64,000 nt of DNA from Bacillus subtilis subsp. subtilis (GCA_021733645.1 JAHREJ010000003.1:62001-126000); one strand, 5' to 3'; numbered from the stretch's first letter, positions 1 through 8,172 are shown. The notes: generated by a model not told the origin, from the sequence alone. Numbers and translations: made by a program.

Positions 1-431
1 TGCAGTCCGGCTGTGGCTGCGGCGGGCGGGGCGGTATCGGCCTCCACCGCATCGGAGATGGCGAACAGGCCGGTGTCCGAACTGATCGGCCGCGCCTGCT
101 CCTTGACCAGCTTCATGCCGTTGTAGTCCATCGGGTTGTGGCTGGCCGTCACCATCACCCCGCCCGCAGCCTTGAGGTGGTCCACCTGGAAATAGACTTC
201 CTCGGTGCCGCACAGGCCGATGTCCAGCACCTCGCGACCGGCGCCACGCAGGCCGGCAGTGAGCGCGTCCTGCAGGGGCTGGCTGGTCAGACGCACATCG
301 TGGCCCACGACCACGGTGCCCGGGTCGAGCTGGCCGGCCAGGGCCACGCCGATGCGGCGGGCCAGGTCTTCGTTCAGTTCGTCCGGCACCCGGCCGCGGA
401 TGTCGTATGCCTTGAATGCGGGGAGGGTCAT
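1..431 (-). CDS. Phosphomannomutase / phosphoglucomutase, N-terminal part (runs off the window)
   Basis: Only the first 143 or so codons are present; the 3' part lies left of position 1. Reverse-strand translation begins [13 protein letters not shown] and contains the alpha-D-phosphohexomutase active-site phosphoserine motif TASHNP, followed by [10 protein letters not shown]. This family interconverts mannose-6-P/mannose-1-P (and often glucose-6-P/glucose-1-P), supplying sugar nucleotides for LPS and exopolysaccharide; in Xanthomonas the relative is XanA and in Pseudomonas AlgC. The ATG at 429-431 opens directly with the conserved KAYDIRG block, which supports the start. XanA/AlgC type is inferred from the N-terminus only; a GlmM-type enzyme is less likely because GlmM proteins usually begin with FGTDGIRG. 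Confidence 0.85.
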   Translation of the reverse strand, partial: MTLPAFKAYDIRGRVPDELNEDLARRIGVALAGQLDPGTVVVGHDVRLTSQPLQDALTAGLRGAGREVLDIGLCGTEEVYFQVDHLKAAGGVMVTASHNPMDYNGMKLVKEQARPISSDTGLFAISDAVEADTAPPAAATAGL

Positions 432-553
432 CGATTCAATCCTTGAGACAGTCAGCGCCGTAGTTTAGCCGCAGCCATGTTGGGGAATCGTTTTCATGCC
501 GTGCACCGGGTGAACGCCGCTTCAGGCCCGCCGGGAACGGCCTGCGTACTCGC

Positions 554-559
554 TACAAT
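554..559 (+). promoter_or_regulatory. Candidate -10 element for the CoA-transferase operon
   Basis: TACAAT lies 31 nt upstream of the ATG at 591, so a transcript would start near 566 and include the GAGGTGAGGG ribosome-binding region. No convincing -35 is seen at 16-18 nt spacing. The same hexamer occurs upstream of lptF and purL in this window. Confidence 0.3.
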
Positions 560-590
560 GCGCGCTTACATCAACGAGGTGAGGGCGTAG

Positions 591-1325
591 ATGAGCAAGT
601 CCCCAGATACTGCCGGCCGGCGCAGCAAGCGCTACGCCAGCGCGGCCGACGCGCTGCAGGGCGTGGTTGCCGATGGCCAGACACTGGCGGTCGGTGGTTT
701 TGGCCTGTGCGGCATTCCCGAGGCGCTGATCGCCGCGCTGCGCGACAGCGCGGTCACCGGCCTGACGGTGATCTCCAACAATGCCGGCGTGGATGGCTTC
801 GGCCTGGGCCAGCTGCTGGAAACCCGGCAGATCCAGAAAATGATTTCGTCCTACGTGGGCGAGAACAAGGAATTCGAACGCCAGTACCTGGCCGGCGAGC
901 TGGAACTGGAGTTCAACCCGCAGGGCACCCTGGCCGAGCGCCTGCGCGCCGGCGGTGCCGGCATCCCGGCCTTCTTCACCGCCACCGGTTACGGCACGGT
1001 GGTGGCCGAAGGCAAGGAAACCCGCGAATTCGACGGCAAGCACTTCGTGCTGGAAACCGCACTGCGCGCCGACGTGGCGCTGGTCAAGGCGTGGAAGGCC
1101 GACGAGGCCGGCAACCTGGTGTTCCGCAAGACCGCGCGCAACTTCAATCCGGCCTGCGCGATGGCCGGCAAGGTCTGCATCGTGGAGGTCGAAGAAGTGG
1201 TGCCGCTGGGCAGCATCGACCCCGACCAGGTGCATCTGCCGGGCATCTACGTGCACCGCATCGTGCACAACCCCACGCCTGAAAAGCGCATCGAACAACG
1301 TACCGTGCGCCAGGAGGCGAACTGA
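591..1325 (+). CDS. 3-oxoacid CoA-transferase, subunit A
   Basis: 244-residue alpha subunit of a succinyl-CoA:3-ketoacid (or acetoacetyl-) CoA-transferase, which moves CoA between succinyl-CoA and acetoacetate in ketone-body/acetoacetate use. The family's glycine-rich signature is visible at about residues 28-43 ([16 protein letters not shown]), followed by the ISNNAG block. Length is normal for the separate bacterial A subunit. The start is preceded by GAGG/TGAGGG, at about 6 nt. The B subunit follows after one base (stop at 1323-1325, next ATG at 1327), so the two are co-translated. This type is called LpsI/J in Xanthomonas and ScoA/B in Bacillus; the exact acceptor acid cannot be told from sequence. 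Confidence 0.92.
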   Translation: MSKSPDTAGRRSKRYASAADALQGVVADGQTLAVGGFGLCGIPEALIAALRDSAVTGLTVISNNAGVDGFGLGQLLETRQIQKMISSYVGENKEFERQYLAGELELEFNPQGTLAERLRAGGAGIPAFFTATGYGTVVAEGKETREFDGKHFVLETALRADVALVKAWKADEAGNLVFRKTARNFNPACAMAGKVCIVEVEEVVPLGSIDPDQVHLPGIYVHRIVHNPTPEKRIEQRTVRQEAN

Positions 1326-1326
1326 G

Positions 1327-1959
1327 ATGGCCTGGACCCGCGATGAAATGGCCGCGCGCGCCGCGCACGAGCTCACCGATGGTGCCTATGTGAACCTGGG
1401 CATCGGCCTGCCGACCCTGGTGGCCAACCACATTCCCGAGGGCGTGGATGTGTGGCTGCAGTCCGAGAACGGCCTGTTGGGGATCGGCCCGTTCCCGACC
1501 GACGCCGAGGTCGATGCCGACCTGATCAATGCGGGCAAGCAGACCGTGACCGCGCGTGCCGGGGCCAGCTACTTCGGCAGCCACGACAGCTTTGCGATGA
1601 TCCGCGGCGGCCACATCAACCTGGCCATCCTGGGCGCGATGCAGGTCACCGACAAGGGCGACCTGGCCAACTGGATGGTGCCGGGCAAGATGGTCAAGGG
1701 CATGGGCGGTGCGATGGACCTGGTGGCCGGCGTACAGCGTGTGGTGGTGCTGATGGAGCACACGGCCAAGAACGGCGAACACAAGATCCTGGCCGAGTGC
1801 ACGCTGCCGCTGACCGGGGTGGGCGTGGTGGACCGCATCATCACCGACCTGGCCGTGTTCGACGTCACCGACACCGGCCTGGTGCTGGTGGAAGCCGCGC
1901 CGGGCGTGGGCATCGACGAGTTGAAGGAAAAGACCGGCGTGGCCTTCAGCCAGGCCTGA
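1327..1959 (+). CDS. 3-oxoacid CoA-transferase, subunit B
   Basis: 210-residue beta subunit that carries the catalytic glutamate. The family signature SENGLLG is present at about residues 44-50; its Glu forms the glutamyl-CoA thioester intermediate. Other family blocks are [11 protein letters not shown] near the N-terminus and GGAMDLVAG in the middle. The ATG at 1327 was chosen over upstream in-frame starts because it begins the conserved [13 protein letters not shown] segment, sits one base after the stop of subunit A and has GGAGG upstream inside the end of gene A. Works as a heterotetramer with subunit A in the cytoplasm. Confidence 0.92.
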   Translation: MAWTRDEMAARAAHELTDGAYVNLGIGLPTLVANHIPEGVDVWLQSENGLLGIGPFPTDAEVDADLINAGKQTVTARAGASYFGSHDSFAMIRGGHINLAILGAMQVTDKGDLANWMVPGKMVKGMGGAMDLVAGVQRVVVLMEHTAKNGEHKILAECTLPLTGVGVVDRIITDLAVFDVTDTGLVLVEAAPGVGIDELKEKTGVAFSQA

Positions 1960-2015
1960 CCCGGTGTGCAGCGGCGTCCGTGCAAGCGGCCGCCGCTGCC
2001 ACCTACGAGGACCGC

Positions 2016-2597
2016 ATGGACCTGCATCTGCGCGACGCTGACGTGCGCTGGCACCGCCACTGGCTGGCGGTCAGCGAAGCCGATGCACTGCAGCGCACGC
2101 TGCGCGACCAGGTGCCGTGGGACGTGCACCGCATCCGCATGTTCGGACGCCAGGTGGATTCACCACGGCTGAGTTGCTGGATGGGCGACCCGGCCGCGCG
2201 TTACCGCTATTCCGGCACCGACTTCGTGCCGGCGCCGTGGCATCCGGTGCTGTTGCCGCTGCGCGAGCGCTTGGCGCAGTTCTGCGGCGCACCGTTCAAC
2301 AGCGTGCTGCTCAACCGCTACCGCGATGGCGATGACGGCATGGGCTGGCACAGCGACAACGAACCCGAACTGGGGCCGGCACCGTTGATTGCCTCATTGA
2401 GCCTGGGCGCGGAGCGCCGCTTTACCCTGCGCCGCCGCGACGACCATGCCAGGAAAGCCGAGGTGATGCTGGGGCCGGGTGACCTGCTGCTGATGGGCGG
2501 TGCTACCCAGCGCCATTACCAGCATGCACTACCGAAAAGCACGCGGCCGCTGGCCGAGCGCATCAATCTGACCTTCCGATGGATCGCGCCACCCTGA
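2016..2597 (+). CDS. AlkB-family alpha-ketoglutarate-dependent dioxygenase
   Basis: 193-residue Fe(II)/2-oxoglutarate dioxygenase of the AlkB superfamily, which removes alkyl groups from DNA or RNA bases by oxidative demethylation. The iron ligands are visible as the HxD motif in WHSDNE and the distal His in QHALPKS; the 2-oxoglutarate-binding Arg sits in the closing INLTFR motif. The SLSLGAERRF strand is typical of the family. The ATG at 2016 has GAGG just upstream (2007-2010). The arrangement resembles eukaryotic ALKBH2/3-like and many proteobacterial AlkB2 proteins more than E. coli AlkB in the adaptive-response operon; no ada gene is adjacent. Substrate (DNA lesion or RNA) is not determinable here. 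Confidence 0.88.
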   Translation: MDLHLRDADVRWHRHWLAVSEADALQRTLRDQVPWDVHRIRMFGRQVDSPRLSCWMGDPAARYRYSGTDFVPAPWHPVLLPLRERLAQFCGAPFNSVLLNRYRDGDDGMGWHSDNEPELGPAPLIASLSLGAERRFTLRRRDDHARKAEVMLGPGDLLLMGGATQRHYQHALPKSTRPLAERINLTFRWIAPP

Positions 2598-2683
2598 CCG
2601 GGGCGCGCCGTTGAATGGAACGCCTCGCCGCGCGCGCGGAACCAACCGCATCGCGGCCGAACACGTGCAGGTGCGGCGTGGCG

Positions 2684-3313
2684 CTACCGGTGGTCGGCCT
2701 GGCCTGTCACCAGCGTCCAGCCCACCACCGCGCTGGTGGTGGCCTGCAGGCTCTGCTCGAACGCGCGGGCCACATCGGCGGTGGCGGTGGTCGGCACCGG
2801 CTGTTCCTGGCGGAACGTGCGGTCTGCCACCACGCGCTGGTCGACCACGTGGATGAGCTTGGCGTTGACCTCGATCAGCACCGTCGGCGTGGGCTGGCCG
2901 CGATAGTCGGCTTCAAAACGGCGCACATCCAGGGCCAGCTTGTAGTCGGCGCGGATGCCGGTGGTGGCGCGGGCGACGCCGGCGATGCGGCCGGAATCCT
3001 CGAACCCACGCACCAGCGCATCATCCAGCATGTCGGTGGCCGGCTGCGCCCAGCTCACGCCCTTGTACACCTCCAGCTCCGACGGCGAGGGGCGTACGTT
3101 GATGCGCGGGCTGTCCACCACGCGCGCGGCGCTGGGCTTGACCACGATCAGTTGCCAGTCGACCTTCGGCCAGCTGGGGTCGGCCTGGATGCGCACGATC
3201 GGCGAATAGATGGTCACCGCGCTGCGTTCGTTGCTGCCCAGCAGCGAGCAGCCGCCGAGCACGGCGAGCATCGCCGCCGGCAACAGGAATCGGGTCAGGG
3301 TCGGGCGGCTCAT
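2684..3313 (-). CDS. ABC-transport auxiliary lipoprotein (PqiC/DUF330-like) of the Mla/MCE operon
   Basis: 209 residues, starting with a lipoprotein signal peptide whose lipobox LGGC ends near residue 22. The remainder matches the PqiC/ABC_trans_aux type: SPRINVRPSPSELEVYKGVSW and a long C-terminal beta/alpha region. These lipoproteins partner MCE-domain proteins in moving phospholipids between inner and outer membrane. It is the last gene of a four-gene minus-strand operon; its ATG overlaps the stop of the MCE gene by 4 bp, which argues for translational coupling. No MlaC-type soluble carrier gene is found beside it, so this lipoprotein may fill the outer-membrane end of the system (inference). 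Confidence 0.82.
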   Translation of the reverse strand: MSRPTLTRFLLPAAMLAVLGGCSLLGSNERSAVTIYSPIVRIQADPSWPKVDWQLIVVKPSAARVVDSPRINVRPSPSELEVYKGVSWAQPATDMLDDALVRGFEDSGRIAGVARATTGIRADYKLALDVRRFEADYRGQPTPTVLIEVNAKLIHVVDQRVVADRTFRQEQPVPTTATADVARAFEQSLQATTSAVVGWTLVTGQADHR

Positions 3314-4236
3314 TTGGGTTCAAACTCCTTGGGCGCGTCACGGCCCAGCAGATAGCGTGCCGGGTTGTTGTCGAGGCGGTCACTGACCCGGCGCAGGTCG
3401 CGGATCAGCCCGCGCAGCTCGGTGAGGGTCGGGCCGAGCTGGGCCAGGCCATCGTTGGCGAAGCTGTTGATCGCCGCACGGTTCTCGCCAAGGATGGAAT
3501 CGGCATTGCCGGCGGCCGAATCCAGCTTGCTCAGGGTGGTTTCCAGCTTGTCCAGGATCGGCGGCAGCTGCTGCACCAGGTTCTTGTCCAGGCGCTGGAT
3601 GGTGCCGTTGGTGCTCTTCAGGGTGACATCCAGGCTGCGCGCGGCATCGCGCGCGCTGAGCAGCAGCGCCTGGGTGCCCTGGTCGCGGTCGGCCAGACCG
3701 CCGCTGATGGTTTCCAGGTTGGCCAGGGTGGCATTGATGCTGGCCACGTTGCGGTCGCTGAGCACCTGGTCCATGCGCTCGACGATGCGGTTGGCCACAT
3801 CGGTGATGTTCTGCAGCGCCGAGGGCGTGGTCGGGATGATCGGTGCCGGGTCCTTGTTCACCGCGGTCAGCGCCGCGGCGTGCGGCGTGCCGCCGCTGAG
3901 CTGGATGATCGACGGGCCGGTGAGGCTGGTGATGGCCAGCTTGGCGCGGGTGTCGGTCTTGACCGGCGTGTTGGAGTTCAGGCGGATGCGTGCCACCACC
4001 TGGCGCGGATCATCCGGGACCAGGTTCAGTTCGGTGATCGAGCCGACCGCGATGCCGTTGTACTGCACCGGGCTGCCCACCGACAGGCCGGTGACCGCCT
4101 CGCGGAATACCACCCGGTACTCGGTCCAGGTGCGGTCCGATGAATACTTGGCCGCCCACAGGCCGAAGGCCAGCAGCGCCAGGCCCACCACCAGGGTGAA
4201 GGCGCCGATCAGGACGTAGTTGGCTTTGGTTTCCAT
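3310..4236 (-). CDS. mlaD: MlaD-family (MCE domain) lipid-transport substrate-binding protein
   Basis: 308 residues with one N-terminal transmembrane helix (about residues 7-28, YVLIGAFTLVVGLALLAFGL) followed by a single MCE domain (about 38-115, containing GLSVGSPVQYNGIAVGSI). The C-terminal half, roughly residues 150-300, is predicted helical and rich in heptad-like Leu/Ile, resembling the extended coiled needle of longer MCE proteins; E. coli MlaD is only 183 residues, so this is the long form. It would sit in the inner membrane, project into the periplasm and receive lipid from the permease encoded upstream. Separated by 29 bp from the ATPase gene. Confidence 0.9.
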   Translation of the reverse strand: METKANYVLIGAFTLVVGLALLAFGLWAAKYSSDRTWTEYRVVFREAVTGLSVGSPVQYNGIAVGSITELNLVPDDPRQVVARIRLNSNTPVKTDTRAKLAITSLTGPSIIQLSGGTPHAAALTAVNKDPAPIIPTTPSALQNITDVANRIVERMDQVLSDRNVASINATLANLETISGGLADRDQGTQALLLSARDAARSLDVTLKSTNGTIQRLDKNLVQQLPPILDKLETTLSKLDSAAGNADSILGENRAAINSFANDGLAQLGPTLTELRGLIRDLRRVSDRLDNNPARYLLGRDAPKEFEPK

Positions 4237-4265
4237 GCTTCAGATACCCAGGAAAAGACGGTTCA

Positions 4266-5150
4266 TCAGGGGGTGTCATCCATCGGTGCAGGTGGCCGGC
4301 TGTCGGTCAGTGCACTGCGTTCAGTGGGGTCCGGGCGCGCCGTGCGGGCAGCACGGGCACGCGGACCGTGGAAATACTCCTGGATCCAGGGGTGGTCCAG
4401 TTGTTCGATCTCATGCAGCGGGGCATTGGCGATCACCTTCTTGTCGGCCAGCACTGCCACCCGGTCACAAATGGCATACAGCGTGTCCAGATCATGTGTG
4501 ATCAGGAACACGGTCAGCCCCAGCGCTTCCTGCAGGGTCTTGATCAGCCGGTCGAAGGCGGCCGCGCCGATCGGGTCCAGCCCGGCGGTGGGCTCGTCCA
4601 GGAACAGCAGCGGGGGGTCCAGCGCCAGCGCACGGGCCAGGCCGGCACGCTTGCGCATGCCGCCGGACAGCTGCGAGGGCAGCTTGTTGATCGCATCGGC
4701 CGGCAGCCCGGCCAGCTTCACCTTCAGCAGGGCCAGTTCGTAGTGCCAGCGCTCAGGCAGTTCGCGGTGGTGTTCCTTCAACGGCACCTGCACGTTTTCG
4801 CCCACGGTCAGCGACGAAAACAGCGCGCCATCCTGGAACAGCACGCCGGTGTTGCGTTCGATGTGCAGGCGGCTGGTCGGATCGCTGGAGCGTGCATCCA
4901 CGCCCAGTACCTCGATCTGGCCATCGTCGGGCTCGCGCAGGCCCAGGATGCTGCGCATCAGCACCGACTTGCCGGTGCCCGAACCGCCCACCACGCCGAG
5001 GATCTCGCCGCGGCGCACGTCCAGATCGACCCCGTCGTGCACCAGCTGCGCACCAAAGCGATTGACCAGCCCGCGCACGCGGATCACCGGTTCGGCCTTC
5101 TCGCCGGGGGGCGCGCTGCGGTCTGTGGCAGGGGCGGTGTCCACGGTCAT
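4266..5150 (-). CDS. mlaF: ABC transporter ATP-binding protein, MlaF type
   Basis: 294-residue ATPase for the lipid transporter. Walker A is GGSGTGKS, the ABC signature is LSGGMRKRAGLARAL, and Walker B is LLFLDEPTAGLDPIGA; the H-loop is ITHDL. The signature with MRKRAG is characteristic of the MlaF/Ttg2A group. There is an extra hydrophilic tail of about 40 residues after the ABC domain (Arg/Pro rich), longer than in E. coli MlaF (269 aa). The start lies 4 nt after the permease stop, so the pair is probably translationally coupled. Confidence 0.92.
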   Translation of the reverse strand: MTVDTAPATDRSAPPGEKAEPVIRVRGLVNRFGAQLVHDGVDLDVRRGEILGVVGGSGTGKSVLMRSILGLREPDDGQIEVLGVDARSSDPTSRLHIERNTGVLFQDGALFSSLTVGENVQVPLKEHHRELPERWHYELALLKVKLAGLPADAINKLPSQLSGGMRKRAGLARALALDPPLLFLDEPTAGLDPIGAAAFDRLIKTLQEALGLTVFLITHDLDTLYAICDRVAVLADKKVIANAPLHEIEQLDHPWIQEYFHGPRARAARTARPDPTERSALTDSRPPAPMDDTP

Positions 5151-5154
5151 CGGG

Positions 5155-6267
5155 TTACCAGCCCATCTTCATGAACCACAGCGCGGCGAACGCGTCGAGG
5201 ATGATCACCAGTGAAATCGCCTGCACCACGCTGGAGGTGGTGCGCTCGCCCACCGACTGCGCGGTGCCTTCCACCTTGAGGCCCTCCAGGCAGCCGATCA
5301 GGCCGATCACCAGCGCAAACACCGGGGCCTTGGACAGGCCCACCAGCATGTTGCGCACTTCCATGGTCTCGTGCATGCGCGAGATATACATCTGCGGCGG
5401 AATACCCAGGTCGAACGCACCCACGGTGATGCCACCGGCCAGGCCGGCCACCATCGCGATGAAGGTCAGCAGTGGCAGCGTGACCAGCAGCGCGACCAGC
5501 CGCGGCAATACCAGCAGGTCGATGGGATCCAGCCCGAGGGTTTTCATCGCATCGATTTCTTCGCGCGCCTTCATCGCGCCGATCTGCGCGGTGAACGCGC
5601 TGGCGGTGCGGCCGGCGAGCACGATCGCGGTCAACAACACGGCAAATTCGCGCAGGAAGGCAATGCTGACCAGCTCCACCACGTAGATCTCGGCACCGAA
5701 GTCGCGCAGGATGGTCGAACCGAGGAAGGCGATCACCGCACCGACCAGGTAGGACAACAGCGCGACCAGCGGCACGGCATCCAGGCCCACCTGTTCCATC
5801 TGCGCCACGGTGGCGGTGAGCCGGAAGCGACGCGGCTCCTTGATCAGCCGCGCGCCCTTGACCATGTTCTCGCCAAGGAAACTGGCCAGTGCCACGATGT
5901 TGTGGCCCATGCCGTGCACGCTGACGCCGAGCCGTTCCAGCGCGGCCAGCACGCCGAAATCGCGTTTGGGCCGTGGCCGGTCGTCGGCGACTTCCTCGAT
6001 GGTGCACACCAGCGCGCGATGTTCTTCGCGGAAATGCAGTGCATCCTCGCCAAGATCGGCGCGCCGGGCCACGCGCAACACCTGCAGTACGCCGGCCGAA
6101 TCGAGCTGGGTGATGCCACTGGCGTCGATGCCGGTGAGCGCATCGGGAATGCTGCGCAGCACTTCGGCCGCGTCCAGCGCGGTGTGCAGGGTCCAGTGGC
6201 CGGTCAATCGGACCAGGCCAGGGTCCTGCGTATCCTGTTCGAGATGGGGGGCTTGAGTTGGCGTCAT
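5155..6267 (-). CDS. mlaE: MlaE-family lipid ABC permease with N-terminal STAS domain
   Basis: 370 residues: an N-terminal STAS domain (about 15-100, with the IDASGITQLDSAGVLQVLRV strand-helix that corresponds to MlaB) followed by the MlaE permease (about 120-370, five or so membrane helices, with the conserved EXGP-like region replaced by EQVGLDAVPLV and the motif GALKAREEIDAMKTLGLDPI-like stretch as MKAREEIDAMKTLGLDP). In E. coli the STAS regulator MlaB is a separate protein; here it is fused to the permease. First gene of the operon. The ATG at 6265-6267 was chosen because it precedes TPTQAPHLEQ and then the STAS domain; the longer alternative frame is a shadow. Confidence 0.88.
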   Translation of the reverse strand: MTPTQAPHLEQDTQDPGLVRLTGHWTLHTALDAAEVLRSIPDALTGIDASGITQLDSAGVLQVLRVARRADLGEDALHFREEHRALVCTIEEVADDRPRPKRDFGVLAALERLGVSVHGMGHNIVALASFLGENMVKGARLIKEPRRFRLTATVAQMEQVGLDAVPLVALLSYLVGAVIAFLGSTILRDFGAEIYVVELVSIAFLREFAVLLTAIVLAGRTASAFTAQIGAMKAREEIDAMKTLGLDPIDLLVLPRLVALLVTLPLLTFIAMVAGLAGGITVGAFDLGIPPQMYISRMHETMEVRNMLVGLSKAPVFALVIGLIGCLEGLKVEGTAQSVGERTTSSVVQAISLVIILDAFAALWFMKMGW

Positions 6268-6355
6268 GGGGCGTCCTGCCGCGCAGCATACCTTGTCCGT
6301 GTAGACGGCAAGTGTGTGGCGGGCAACATGAATGTTCAGGCGGGCAGGCTTCGGG

Positions 6356-6361
6356 TAATAC
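6356..6361 (+). promoter_or_regulatory. Candidate -10 element of a leaderless promoter (ThrE-like exporter)
   Basis: TAATAC is followed by 8 nt and then the ATG at 6370. No Shine-Dalgarno sequence is seen between, so transcription may begin at or next to the start codon. Confidence 0.3.
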
Positions 6362-6369
6362 TACGAAAC

Positions 6370-7629
6370 ATGTCTGCCGATACCGCCACCATCATTACTC
6401 CCCAGGCCACCTATGCGCAGCGCGTGGCGTTCGTATCGGAAATGGCCGGGCGCCTGCACAGCTACGGCACCACCGCGCAGCGCCTGGAGGCGGCGGTGGT
6501 CGCACTGGCGCAGCGGCTGGACCTGGACTGCGAACCGTGGTCGAACCCGACCGGGCTGATCCTGAGTTTCAGTGACCCGACCAAGGCGATCGGTTCGTCG
6601 GACATCACCCGGGTGATCCGGCTGGCGCCGGGCGAAAACGACCTGCATAAACTCAGCATCGCCGACCAGATCACCGATGCGGTGGCCAACGGCAGCATGA
6701 GCATTGCCCAGGGCCATACCGCGCTGCGCCAGCTGGACAAGGACCCGGGGGTGCGCGGCAAAATCCGCATGATCCTGTCCTACAGCCTGGGGGCGGCCGG
6801 CGTGGCCGGGTTGTGGAAGCTGCCGTGGCTGGACATTGCCACGGCCGGCATGATCGGGCTGCTGATCGGGTTGATGACGTTGTACACGGATCGGCGACCG
6901 GCCAGCCGCGAAGCGAGCGAGGCGCTGGCGGCGCTGCTGGCCGGTACGGTGGCGGCGCTGGTGGCCTCGTTCCTGGGGCCGCTCAACCTCAATACGGTCA
7001 TCATTGCCTCGCTGGTGGTGATGCTGCCCGGGATGTCGCTGACCAATGCGGTCAACGAGTTGGCGAGCCAGCATTGGGTATCGGGCACGGCGCGCTTCGC
7101 CGGTGCGGTGACCACCATTTTGAAACTGACCGTGGGCGCGGTGATCGCGGTGACGCTGTCGGGCATCATCGGGCTGGAACCGCACGTGCGCGCATCGCGC
7201 CCGCAGGCGGACTGGGTGGAATGGAGCGCGTTGCTGCTGGCCGCATTCGCTTTTGCGATGTTGTTCAAGGCCAATCGCCGCGATTATCCGTGGGTGATGG
7301 CGGCGGCGGTGGCCGGTTACGCCATCTCCAAATTCGCCGGCCAAGCCTGGGGCCTGCCGGCCGGCATTTTCATGTCGGCGATGTTGATGACCGCCGCCGG
7401 CAACCTGTTCGGCCGGCTGGTGCAGCGCCCGGGCGCGATCATCCGCCTGCCGGGCATCATCATGCTGGTGCCCGGCAGTACCAGTCTGCGCGGGGTGCTG
7501 ACGTTGGTGCAGCAGCAGGACATGAGTGCGGGCCAGACGGTGTTGATGACCGTGCTCAACGTGGTGATGGCGTTGGTGGCCGGGCTGCTGTTTGGCAACC
7601 TGTTGATTCCGGCGCGGAAGAATCTCTGA
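6370..7629 (+). CDS. Threonine/serine exporter, ThrE family
   Basis: 419-residue membrane protein with the fused ThrE architecture: an N-terminal hydrophilic/amphipathic domain (about 1-130) followed by about ten transmembrane segments spanning the DUF1212-like and DUF3815-like halves. Motifs seen include AQRVAFVSEMAGRLHSYGTTAQRLE at the start, VMLPGMSLTNAVNELA in the first membrane half and LPGIIMLVPGSTSLRG in the second. The family exports small amino acids such as threonine and serine in Corynebacterium. The ATG at 6370 fits a leaderless start; an in-frame ATG at 6328 would add 14 residues with no ribosome-binding site. Divergent from the Mla operon. Confidence 0.85.
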   Translation: MSADTATIITPQATYAQRVAFVSEMAGRLHSYGTTAQRLEAAVVALAQRLDLDCEPWSNPTGLILSFSDPTKAIGSSDITRVIRLAPGENDLHKLSIADQITDAVANGSMSIAQGHTALRQLDKDPGVRGKIRMILSYSLGAAGVAGLWKLPWLDIATAGMIGLLIGLMTLYTDRRPASREASEALAALLAGTVAALVASFLGPLNLNTVIIASLVVMLPGMSLTNAVNELASQHWVSGTARFAGAVTTILKLTVGAVIAVTLSGIIGLEPHVRASRPQADWVEWSALLLAAFAFAMLFKANRRDYPWVMAAAVAGYAISKFAGQAWGLPAGIFMSAMLMTAAGNLFGRLVQRPGAIIRLPGIIMLVPGSTSLRGVLTLVQQQDMSAGQTVLMTVLNVVMALVAGLLFGNLLIPARKNL

Positions 7630-7644
7630 AGGTTCGGGTTCAGA

Positions 7645-7680
7645 TCCAAGGCCAAATCCAGGTCCAAGTCCAAGTCCAGA
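7645..7680. repeat. Hexanucleotide simple-sequence repeat
   Basis: Six consecutive 6-bp units of the form TCCARG (tccaag gccaaa tccagg tccaag tccaag tccaga), beginning 16 nt after the stop of the ThrE-like gene. The two central units are identical; the others differ by one to three bases. It is outside any gene I can support. Confidence 0.6.
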
Positions 7681-7706
7681 GCCGTGGGTCCTGGTGTATC
7701 GGGCTG

Positions 7707-7810
7707 GGCCGGGGTGTGTGGGTCCGCGGGACACGCCGCAAGTACGTCCGTGTAGGCTCCGCCACCGCATCCATGCGGTGGAGGGTCCCGCGAACCCACA
7801 CACCCCGACC
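7707..7810 (+). repeat. Compound palindromic repeat, family 1, copy 1
   Basis: Outer inverted arms 7707-7732 and 7785-7810 match at 24 of 26 positions. The 62-nt core (7728-7789) begins GGGACACGCCGCAAGTACG, contains a weak first hairpin around TACGTCCGTGTA, the linker GTAGGCT, and a perfect second hairpin CCACCGCAT-CC-ATGCGGTGG (7762-7781), then closes with GTCCC. Three more copies of the core occur in the window (7932-7994, 61859-61920, 62060-62121). Confidence 0.85.
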
Positions 7811-7821
7811 CTCGACAGATG

Positions 7822-7898
7822 GTCGGTGCCCATCGACAAGCAAAGGCGGAAAGCGCTTCGGCCGATAGCCGCCTTTCGCTTTTTCGTTGGGTACCGAC
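7822..7898. repeat. Large imperfect palindrome with terminator-like centre
   Basis: Outer arms GTCGGTGCCCA (7822-7832) and TGGGTACCGAC (7888-7898) pair with one G-U; inner arms AAAGGCGG (7842-7849) and CCGCCTTT (7869-7876) pair perfectly. The inner hairpin is followed by CGCTTTTTC, so on the plus strand it could end transcripts of the ThrE-like gene, about 210 nt after its stop. Confidence 0.6.
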
Positions 7899-7912
7899 GC
7901 ACTGTCAGGGGG

Positions 7913-8013
7913 CGGGTACGGGTGGGTTGGCGGGACCGTTGGGCGCCATGGATGGCGCCCACGAGCCCCCATGGATGGGTTTACGGCGTGTCCCGCCAAC
8001 CCACCCGTACCCG
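7913..8013 (-). repeat. Compound palindromic repeat, family 1, copy 2
   Basis: Outer arms 7913-7936 and 7990-8013 are a perfect 24-bp inverted repeat. Inside (7932-7994, read on the minus strand) the core begins GGGACACGCCGTAAACCC and holds two hairpins, CCCAT-CC-ATGGG (7968-7979) and GGGCGCCAT-CC-ATGGCGCCC (7941-7960, perfect). Same plan as copy 1 but with different stem sequences; the core is inverted relative to it. Confidence 0.85.
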
Positions 8014-8113
8014 ACCCCGCCAGTGCAAGCGCGCACTCGCACGCGCATTTGAGGCTGTTGATTTGGCGTCTAGCGTTGTACGCAGAACGTCCAGCAGCGT
8101 AAGAAAAACGCAT

Positions 8114-8138
8114 AAAAAACGCCGGCTTTCGCCGGCGC
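8114..8138 (-). terminator. Rho-independent terminator of the H-NS-like gene
   Basis: On the minus strand CGCCGGC-GAAA-GCCGGCG is followed by TTTTTT. The GAAA tetraloop hairpin lies 35 nt after the stop codon of the gene at 8173-8547. Confidence 0.85.
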
Positions 8139-8172
8139 TTCGAGATTCAGTTTCCGATGAAACCAGAATCGA

